Source: Ornithomonoglobus_A sp045612845
GTDB taxonomy: Bacteria > Bacillota > Clostridia > UBA1381
Direction of reading: 5' to 3'
Assembly (NCBI GenBank): GCA_045612845.1
Contig: JAZKZV010000007.1
Coordinates: forward strand, 1 to 61,863
DNA: 61,863 bases
Shown here piece by piece: positions 55,623 through 61,863 of this stretch. Position 1 is the stretch's first letter. Each line of letters opens with the position of its first letter. The translations under genes were made by a program, and so were the position numbers. The notes under the pieces were generated by a model. It searched no databases. It was not told the origin of the DNA and was given only the letters and a program-made list of their open reading frames with translations.

Positions 55623-57002
55623 ATGAAAAGATTTGAACTGGACATGACAAAAGGCCCCGTTTTAAAGAATACAATCCTTTTTGCCATACCGCTTATGCTC
55701 ACAAGCTTTCTGCAACTCCTATACAATGCCGCAGACCTCATAGTAGTAAGTCGGTTTGCCGGCTCTAATGCAATGGCGTCGGTAGGTGCAACTGCGTCAA
55801 TCACAAACCTCATTTTGAATGTATCAATAGGTCTTTCGGTCGGCGGCGGTGTAATTGTTGCACGCAAATTTGGCGAAAAAGACGAACAAGGCATTCACAG
55901 AGCAGTGCACACAGCAATTCTTCTTGCCGCGATTGTGGGCATTATAAGCTGTATTGCCGGAATTGTTTTTTGTGAACCACTGCTTCTCCTTATGGGTACA
56001 CCTGAGGGTGTAGTTTTAGAAGGTGCAAAACTATACATGAAAATTATATTTATGGGCGTGCCGGCATCTGTTGTGTTTAACTTTTCTGCCGCCATTTTAA
56101 GAGCAGTGGGTGACACAAAGCGACCGTTGTATATTTTGGGGCTAACGGGAATAGTAAACGTTATTATAAACTGCATACTTGTAATAGTTTTCCATATGGA
56201 CGTTTCAGGTGTTGCAATAGGCACAATCGTGGCTAACTATCTATCGGTAATTGCGGTGCTTGTGATTTTTGTCCGTTCAAAAGAGTCATATAAACTGGAA
56301 ATTAAAAAGCTCAGAATCTACAAGCAGGAGATTACAACCCTTTTAAAAATAGGTTTGCCTGCGGGAATACAAGGCTCACTTTTTTCGCTTTCTAACACAG
56401 TTATTCAATCTGCAATAAACTCGTTTGGTGCGGCTGCTATTGCGGCAAGTGCGGCAAGTGTAAACATCGAGAGCTTTTTGTATGTTTCTATGAACGCATT
56501 CTATCAGACAGTGCTTACTTCGGTAAGTCAGAATTATGGTGCGCGTAGTAAAACGCGTATTAACAAGTCGATTTATGTATCGGCGTTGTGTGCGGTTGTC
56601 GTGGGCATTTTTTTGGGTGTAATATGTGTTATATTCTCAAAACAGCTTGTTAGTATATACATCACCGACTCTCCTGAGGCATTAAGAATGGGTATAGAAA
56701 GAGTAAGCCTTGTGTGTGCAACGTATTTTATTCTTGGTGTTATGGAGGTACTTACAGGTACACTAAGAGGGCTCGGTGTTTCAACAATTACTGCAATAAG
56801 CACATTCTTTGGCGTTTGCGGAATACGAATTTTCTGGGCAACGGTGTTGATGCCGATGTTCCCGAGTCTGAACTTTTTGTTTGTATGCCTGCCTGTTTCA
56901 TGGTTTGCGGTAAGCATTTTGCATTTTATAACACTTGCTGTTGTAAAACCACGGGCATTTAAAAACATGAAAATAACCAATAAGGAGAAAGAAAATGAGT
57001 GA
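55623..57002 (+). CDS. MATE-family efflux transporter
   Basis: 459 aa, twelve membrane helices in two homologous halves. Cation-coupled multidrug/toxin extrusion family, with the typical opening (GPVLKNTILFAIPLMLTSFL) and PAGIQGSLFSLSN at the start of the second half. Substrate unknown. Overlaps the acetyltransferase gene by eight bases, so the two are coupled. Ribosome binding site AAAGGAA. Confidence 0.93.
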   Translation: MKRFELDMTKGPVLKNTILFAIPLMLTSFLQLLYNAADLIVVSRFAGSNAMASVGATASITNLILNVSIGLSVGGGVIVARKFGEKDEQGIHRAVHTAILLAAIVGIISCIAGIVFCEPLLLLMGTPEGVVLEGAKLYMKIIFMGVPASVVFNFSAAILRAVGDTKRPLYILGLTGIVNVIINCILVIVFHMDVSGVAIGTIVANYLSVIAVLVIFVRSKESYKLEIKKLRIYKQEITTLLKIGLPAGIQGSLFSLSNTVIQSAINSFGAAAIAASAASVNIESFLYVSMNAFYQTVLTSVSQNYGARSKTRINKSIYVSALCAVVVGIFLGVICVIFSKQLVSIYITDSPEALRMGIERVSLVCATYFILGVMEVLTGTLRGLGVSTITAISTFFGVCGIRIFWATVLMPMFPSLNFLFVCLPVSWFAVSILHFITLAVVKPRAFKNMKITNKEKENE

Positions 57003-58224
57003 TTTTGAAGTAAAAAAGATATCTGCCCGTGAATCGGTTGAATATAGCAAATTAAGCTGCATGATGTTTCGGGCTTTTAATTCAAAATTAAATGAACCGG
57101 AAGAATTTATAAAACTAAGAGAACAATGGGATTCCGAATCGGGACCTGATTTTTTAAGAATGGGTGCACTTTATGAGGGCAAGCTGTGTGCGTGTCTTAC
57201 AAGCTTTGGCTATGTAGTAAACTTTGACCAGGCACAATGCAAAATGTCGGGTGTTGGCGGTGTTGTATCGGATTTTAACACGCCAAAAAGAGGTGCAGTA
57301 AAAGAAATATATAAAGAGCTTTTTAAAGATATGCGTCAAAAAAAGCAATACATAGCACATCTCTATCCTTTTGAAGAAAGCTATTACAGACAATTCGGCT
57401 ACGAGGTAAGTGCGCAAATGGCAACCTGGTCAATCCCCGCTGACCGCTTCGACAAAGCAAAAAGAGGTCAGAACATATACTACGATGGCTCCGATAAAAT
57501 GAAGAACGATATAAAATCCATCTATGAGGGTTTTTTAAAAGACAAAAATCTTCTTGTTCTAAAAGACGAGCAAGAGTGGGAAAAGTTCTTTGAACAACAC
57601 GCAGCATATCAGGATAAGAGCAAGTTCATTCACTATAACGAAAACGGTGTTGCAGATGCGTTTATGGAATACACCATAAAAACACATGACGAAAAACCGC
57701 AGGATCTGGAAGTAACAATACTGTGGTACACTTCAATTGATGCGCTTAAAGGAATTTTATCGTACTTCAACACGCAAATACCGTTTTGCGACAGAGTTAT
57801 TGTACCGCTTAACGCTAATGTGGATATAAGTGCATTTTTAAATTCAATGGGTGGCTTTGGCAAACGAAACGTCGAAAGAACAATTATAAACAAAGGCACA
57901 ACCCGAATAGTAGATGCAGAAGAAATCTTAAAAATTGCCGACATAAAAGGCGAGGGCGAGGTATGCATAAAAATCACCGACGATATTTATGCGCCGTGGA
58001 ATAACGGCTGCTACAAGGTCAGCTTCGGTAAGGTGCGCGAGGTAACAAAGGGCGATTTTGCACCTGATATAGAAATGGATATAAAAGCCTTCTCGTCGGG
58101 CATCTTAGGAAGATATGATGTGTCGGGACTTGCTATGTTCGATACAGTAAAAATAAACTCGAACGAAGAAAATCTAAAAAAGGTATTCTACTTAAAAACA
58201 ATCTGGATAGAAACGGGTTTTTAA
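56995..58224 (+). CDS. Eis-like GNAT acetyltransferase
   Basis: 409 aa. Two N-terminal GNAT-like domains with the acetyl-CoA region around GVGGVVSDFNTPKRGAVKE, followed by a C-terminal SCP2-like domain (about 300-409), as in Eis proteins that acetylate aminoglycosides or peptides. Coupled to a MATE transporter, so a resistance or detoxification role is plausible. Substrate not predictable. Confidence 0.85.
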   Translation: MSDFEVKKISARESVEYSKLSCMMFRAFNSKLNEPEEFIKLREQWDSESGPDFLRMGALYEGKLCACLTSFGYVVNFDQAQCKMSGVGGVVSDFNTPKRGAVKEIYKELFKDMRQKKQYIAHLYPFEESYYRQFGYEVSAQMATWSIPADRFDKAKRGQNIYYDGSDKMKNDIKSIYEGFLKDKNLLVLKDEQEWEKFFEQHAAYQDKSKFIHYNENGVADAFMEYTIKTHDEKPQDLEVTILWYTSIDALKGILSYFNTQIPFCDRVIVPLNANVDISAFLNSMGGFGKRNVERTIINKGTTRIVDAEEILKIADIKGEGEVCIKITDDIYAPWNNGCYKVSFGKVREVTKGDFAPDIEMDIKAFSSGILGRYDVSGLAMFDTVKINSNEENLKKVFYLKTIWIETGF

Positions 58225-58259
58225 TTTACATTATATAGGAAGAAACTACGGAGGAAGTA

Positions 58260-58862
58260 ATGATAGCAATAATAGATTATGGTGCAGGAAATCTGCACAG
58301 TGTGAAAAACGCACTCGACTTTTTGGGTGCAAAGAGTATCATAACTGGCGACAAAGAAACAATTCTTGGTGCAGACAAGGTAATACTTCCCGGAGTTGGT
58401 TCGTTTGGCGATGCAATGGAGGCTCTTACAAGAAGCGGTCTTGACGAGGTAGTAAAAGAGGTGGCAAAAAAGGGCACGCCGCTTTTGGGAATTTGTCTGG
58501 GGCTTCAGCTTATGTTTGAGGAAAGCGAGGAGACGCCCGGTGTAAAAGGTCTTGGTATTTTTAAGGGGAAGTCAGTAAGAATCCCCGATACAGGTCTTAA
58601 GATTCCGCATATGGGCTGGAACAACATCACAATCACAAAGGACAGTAGGATTTTGGGTAATACCAAAAACTCTCCGTATGTCTATTTTGTTCATTCGTAT
58701 TATATCGATACTCCGCAAAAGGATATAGTTTCGGCATACACCGAATACGGTGCAAGGCTCGATATTGCGGTGGAATGTGATAATATTTTTGCAACACAGT
58801 TCCATCCCGAAAAAAGCTCCGATGCAGGAATGCAGATTTTAAGAAACTTCATAAGTATTTGA
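58260..58862 (+). CDS. hisH: Imidazole glycerol phosphate synthase, glutaminase subunit
   Basis: 200 aa class I glutamine amidotransferase. Catalytic C79 in LLGICLGLQLMF; His/Glu partners in TQFHPEKS. It supplies ammonia to HisF for histidine and AICAR synthesis. Ribosome binding site CGGAGGAAG. Only hisH and hisF are here; other his genes must be elsewhere. Confidence 0.94.
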   Translation: MIAIIDYGAGNLHSVKNALDFLGAKSIITGDKETILGADKVILPGVGSFGDAMEALTRSGLDEVVKEVAKKGTPLLGICLGLQLMFEESEETPGVKGLGIFKGKSVRIPDTGLKIPHMGWNNITITKDSRILGNTKNSPYVYFVHSYYIDTPQKDIVSAYTEYGARLDIAVECDNIFATQFHPEKSSDAGMQILRNFISI

Positions 58863-58878
58863 AAGGACAAGATATATA

Positions 58879-59640
58879 ATGTACGCTAAGAGAATAATTC
58901 CATGCCTTGATGTAAATAACGGGCGTGTTGTAAAGGGAGTAAATTTTGTTAATCTTATAGATGCGGGCGACCCTGTTGAATGTGCAAAGGTTTACGACAA
59001 AGCGGGTGCCGATGAGCTTGTATTTTTGGATATAACCGCCTCATCAGACGCACGCGAAACTGTTGTGGATATGGTAGAGGCAGTAGCAAAAAGTGTGTTT
59101 ATTCCGTTCACTGTTGGCGGCGGAATACGAACAGTTGAGGATTTTCGTAAAATCCTAAACGCGGGTGCAGATAAAGTATCGGTAAACAGTGCGGCAATAA
59201 AGAATCCCGAACTTATAAAAGAGGCGGCTGGGAAGTTCGGCTCACAATGTGTGGTGTGTGCTATAGATGCAAAACGAAGAGCAAACGGTGATGGCTGGAC
59301 AATATACTTAAATGGCGGCAGAGTTGATACGGGCATTGACGCAGTTGAATGGGCAAAAAAGGTTGAAGAGCTCGGTGCGGGTGAAATACTACTGACAAGC
59401 ATGGACTGCGACGGAACAAAAGCAGGCTATGATTTGGAGCTTACAAGGGCAGTGAGCGAGAGTGTTTCCATTCCCGTTATAGCCTCGGGTGGTGCAGGTG
59501 AAATGGAGCACTTTAAGGATGCGTTCCAAAAGGGTAAGGCGGACGCGGTTTTGGCGGCAAGTCTGTTCCACTTTAAAGAAATAGAAATTATGGACCTTAA
59601 AAAATATCTTAAGGAAAATGGCGAAAGTGTGAGAATGTAA
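58879..59640 (+). CDS. hisF: Imidazole glycerol phosphate synthase, cyclase subunit
   Basis: 253 aa TIM barrel. Catalytic D11 (IPCLDVNNGRVVKG) and D130 (CAIDAK) are present, and phosphate-binding loops TVGGGIRT and ASGGAGE are intact. Forms the heterodimer with HisH. Starts 16 bases after the hisH stop. Confidence 0.96.
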   Translation: MYAKRIIPCLDVNNGRVVKGVNFVNLIDAGDPVECAKVYDKAGADELVFLDITASSDARETVVDMVEAVAKSVFIPFTVGGGIRTVEDFRKILNAGADKVSVNSAAIKNPELIKEAAGKFGSQCVVCAIDAKRRANGDGWTIYLNGGRVDTGIDAVEWAKKVEELGAGEILLTSMDCDGTKAGYDLELTRAVSESVSIPVIASGGAGEMEHFKDAFQKGKADAVLAASLFHFKEIEIMDLKKYLKENGESVRM

Positions 59641-59656
59641 ACAATAAAACAACATT

Positions 59657-59684
59657 GTAGGGGACGGCGTCCCCGACGTCCCGT
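59657..59684 (+). repeat. Dispersed palindromic repeat, GACGGCGTCC type
   Basis: Identical over 28 bases, in opposite orientation, to 40693-40720. Contains GGGGACGGCGTCCCC and GACGTC. Flanked by ACATTGT (59652-59658) and ACAATGT (59707-59713). Confidence 0.85.
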
Positions 59685-59733
59685 TCAGGATATTTTAAAA
59701 CATATAACAATGTAATTAAAAGGAGGTATAGAA

Positions 59734-61236
59734 ATGAGCAACAAATTCTATTTATGCATAGATTTAAAGTCCTTCTATGCCTCTGTTGAATGTATGGAGC
59801 GTGGTCTTGACCCAATGACCACAAATCTCGTTGTTGCAGACGAGGGCAGAACAGAAAAGACGATTTGCCTTGCGGTATCACCATCATTAAAATCGTTTGG
59901 GATACCCGGCAGACCAAGACTTTTTGAGGTTATACAAAAAGTAAAGGAAGTAAACCATAAAAGAAAAACCGACTCACCATCAGGAAGGCTTGAGGGTGAG
60001 TCTTATGATTATAAAGAGATAATAAAAAATCCTTCGTGTGCAATCTCTTATATCGTTGCGCCGCCGAGAATGGCGCATTATATGGAGTACAGTACCCGAA
60101 TTCACGAAATATACCTTAAATATATTGCGCCCGAGGACATACACGTCTATTCCATAGACGAGGAGTTTATGGACATAACAAGCTACTTAAAAACATACAA
60201 CAAGACACCGCGCGAGCTTGCAATGATGATAATAAAAGATGTACTTACCGAGACGGGAATTACCGCTACCGCGGGGATAGGCACAAATATATATCTTGCC
60301 AAAATTGCAATGGATATAGTTGCAAAAAAATGTGTTGCCGACAAAGACGGTGTAAGAATAGCCGAGCTTGATGAGATGTCATACCGCAGAGAATTATGGT
60401 CGCACAAACCATTGCGGGATTTTTGGCGCGTCGGACCGGGCTATGCAAAAAAACTCGAGGAAAACGGGCTATATACAATGGGCGATGTTGCAAGACTGTC
60501 TTTGAGTGAACAGGGCGAGGACAGACTCTATAAGTTGTTTGGTGTAAATGCAGAGCTCTTAATTGACCACGCGTGGGGATACGAGCCATGCACAATGGAA
60601 GATATCCGTTCATACAGACCCGAAAAAAAGAGTATTGGTACAGGACAGGTTTTGCATTGTCCATATACATTCGAAAAGGCAAGGCTGATTTTAAAGGAAA
60701 TGACAGAGTTGTTGGTTCTCGATTTGGTAGAAAAAGGGCTTGTAACAAATCAGATGGTAATAACAATAGGCTATGATACCGAAAATTTAAAAGGTAACAG
60801 TGGATACAAAGGTGAAGTAACCATAGACCGCTATGGCAGAAAAATTCCCAAGCATGCACATGGAACGGTTAATTTAGAAGGTCATACCTCATCAACTAAG
60901 CAGATTATGGAGGGTGTTCTTGGGTTATACGATAAGATTGCAAAAAAATCATTACTTGTACGCAGGGTAAATATTACAGCAAACAATGTGTTGTATGAAA
61001 GTATGGTACAGGAAAAACCCCATTATGACCAGCTCGATTTCTTTACTGATTATAATAAAGTAGAGAAAGATATAAAAAATAAAAAAGACAGTCTAAAAAA
61101 AGAACGCAGTTTGCAAAAGGCACTTATACATATAAAAAATCATTATGGTAAAAATGCAGTCTTAAAAGGTATAAATCTCGAGGAGGGTGCAACAGCAAGG
61201 GACAGAAATTCACAGATAGGAGGTCATAAGGCATGA
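59734..61236 (+). CDS. Y-family DNA polymerase (UmuC/UvrX type)
   Basis: 500 aa. Translesion polymerase. Catalytic carboxylates in YLCIDLKSFYASVE and YSIDEEFMDIT. The palm/fingers/thumb regions are complete, with helix-hairpin-helix at about 222-260 and little-finger domain at about 300-430. A Lys-rich tail follows. Ribosome binding site AAAGGAGG. It overlaps the YolD-like gene by four bases, the usual pairing in Firmicutes SOS or plasmid-borne sets. No LexA box recognised. Confidence 0.92.
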   Translation: MSNKFYLCIDLKSFYASVECMERGLDPMTTNLVVADEGRTEKTICLAVSPSLKSFGIPGRPRLFEVIQKVKEVNHKRKTDSPSGRLEGESYDYKEIIKNPSCAISYIVAPPRMAHYMEYSTRIHEIYLKYIAPEDIHVYSIDEEFMDITSYLKTYNKTPRELAMMIIKDVLTETGITATAGIGTNIYLAKIAMDIVAKKCVADKDGVRIAELDEMSYRRELWSHKPLRDFWRVGPGYAKKLEENGLYTMGDVARLSLSEQGEDRLYKLFGVNAELLIDHAWGYEPCTMEDIRSYRPEKKSIGTGQVLHCPYTFEKARLILKEMTELLVLDLVEKGLVTNQMVITIGYDTENLKGNSGYKGEVTIDRYGRKIPKHAHGTVNLEGHTSSTKQIMEGVLGLYDKIAKKSLLVRRVNITANNVLYESMVQEKPHYDQLDFFTDYNKVEKDIKNKKDSLKKERSLQKALIHIKNHYGKNAVLKGINLEEGATARDRNSQIGGHKA

Positions 61237-61658
61237 CGGGCTATGATGATATAATAAACCTTCCGCACCCCGAACCCAAAAAGCATCCGAGAATGTCGCG
61301 TATTGCACGTGCGGCACAATTTGGGGCGTTCAGGGCACTTACAGGTCATGAGGAGGCAATAGACGAGGTTGCCAGAATAACTGATGATAAAATTGACCTC
61401 GACGAATGCGAAATAGAAAGATTAAATAAAAAGCTTTCTATAATATATGATAGTATTAAAGAAAGACCCGAAGTTACAATAACGTATTTTGAACCCGATT
61501 CAAAAAAGAGCGGAGGGCGGAGTGTTGTACATACGGGTTGTATAAAAAAGATAGATATACTTAGGGGAAAAATTATAATGTGCGATAAGATGGAAATTCA
61601 GACTAATATGGTTCTGGATATATATTCGGCATTGTTTGATGACTATAATTTAATGTAA
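61233..61658 (+). CDS. YolD-like protein
   Basis: 141 aa. Contains MSRIARAAQFGAF and a WYL-like C-terminal half, as in YolD-like proteins encoded with Y-family polymerases. Thought to be the polymerase's accessory subunit, analogous in position to UmuD. Starts with the ATGA overlap. Confidence 0.85.
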   Translation: MTGYDDIINLPHPEPKKHPRMSRIARAAQFGAFRALTGHEEAIDEVARITDDKIDLDECEIERLNKKLSIIYDSIKERPEVTITYFEPDSKKSGGRSVVHTGCIKKIDILRGKIIMCDKMEIQTNMVLDIYSALFDDYNLM

Positions 61659-61744
61659 AATGTATAAAAAAAGGAAAAACAAGGCAAGATATATAGGTAA
61701 AAATTCCAAAGATAAAAAAATGTAAAAAAAATTTAAAAAAGGTA

Positions 61745-61773
61745 TTGACAACTAAGAATAGTTGTGTTACAAT
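61745..61773 (+). promoter_or_regulatory. Strong promoter, probably of an rRNA operon
   Basis: TTGACA, 17-base spacer, TACAAT. The spacer region carries the inverted repeat ACAACT/AGTTGT (61748-61753 with 61760-61765). Confidence 0.75.
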
Positions 61774-61779
61774 ATTAAA

Positions 61780-61850
61780 GCTGTCGCAAAGACAGGATGT
61801 ACATTGAAAAGTAAACAGTGCAGAGTTCTTGTCAAGACATTAAGATGTCT
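61780..61850 (+). other. Probable rRNA operon leader
   Basis: Hairpins CTGTC/GACAG (61781-61795) and AGACAT/ATGTCT (61835-61850), with ATTGAAAAGTAAACAGTG between them. The latter is like the antitermination/processing region before clostridial rRNA genes. Confidence 0.5.
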
Positions 61851-61863
61851 AAACAATGAGTTT
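61851..61863 (+). rRNA. Start of 16S rRNA gene, cut by the window edge
   Basis: The window ends AAACAATGAGTTT. GAGTTT is the beginning of the conserved 16S 5' sequence, and AAACAATGAGTTT is a familiar clostridial form just before GATCCTGG. Only about 13 bases are visible. Confidence 0.5.

Noticed and set aside
58260..59640. HisH-HisF homologues of a surface-sugar amidation pathway
   Set aside because: HisF keeps both catalytic Asp residues and canonical phosphate loops, and no sugar-nucleotide genes are adjacent, so ordinary histidine biosynthesis is the simpler reading.
60266..60859. 197-codon minus-strand frame inside the Y-family polymerase gene
   Set aside because: Antisense shadow; the plus-strand protein has catalytic motifs throughout this stretch.

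Overview
The window comes from a low-GC, endospore-forming Firmicute, most likely an anaerobic member of the Clostridia. The spore genes are spoIIAA-spoIIAB-sigF, spoIIP and an alpha/beta-type small acid-soluble spore protein. SLH-domain surface proteins, uppP and an anaerobe-type GGGtGRT/NifU-like gene pair fit the same picture. The large secreted beta-helix and repeat proteins suggest a plant- or mucus-polysaccharide degrader of the gut or a similar habitat; this is inference. The left edge cuts a secreted-protein gene, and the right edge stops within what looks like the first bases of a 16S rRNA gene, so the window may be a contig bounded by repeats.

Layout. 1-925: the 3' end of a surface-protein gene, then a strongly structured RNA candidate with its own promoter and terminator, then a small two-helix membrane protein. 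936-3481 (minus): an MntA-HepT toxin-antitoxin pair, and a GGGtGRT protein with an iron-sulfur scaffold protein. 3761-7898: a DnaD-domain replication protein, a cluster of DnaA-box-like sites, trmK, a Nif3-family gene, a small ribbon-helix-helix protein, a spore protein and an SGNH/DUF4886 protein. 8086-14035: a MacA-MacB-type export system closely followed by an SLH protein. 14123-16561: a copper P-type ATPase whose C-terminal metal-binding domain has its own internal ribosome binding site.

17355-39430 is a 22-kb block of six large exported proteins, all in one direction and ending at one clear terminator. It holds two proteins that share an N-terminal module (one carries the module unit five times in tandem), two SLH-type proteins and two paralogous right-handed beta-helix proteins. 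They look like a cell-surface polysaccharide-binding and degrading apparatus; no substrate can be read from the sequence.

39570-61658 is mostly housekeeping: yebC, spoIIP, ung-coaE-lytic transglycosylase-cytidylate-kinase-like, uppP, then a minus-strand operon truA-DUF5711-cvpA-ilvD-radA-hslO with a recognisable promoter and terminator. After it come spoIIAA-spoIIAB-sigF, nagA, a MATE transporter with an Eis-like acetyltransferase, hisH-hisF, and a Y-family polymerase with a YolD-like partner.

Several intergenic regions carry short GC-rich palindromic repeats (cores such as GTAGGGGACGGCGTCC or GTAGGGGAGGG...CCCTCCCG) and composite or MITE-like elements built around them. In two genes such a repeat supplies the stop codon. 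Most proposed housekeeping promoters have the form TTGAxx-17-TATAAT. No tRNA, CRISPR array, transposase or prophage gene was seen.
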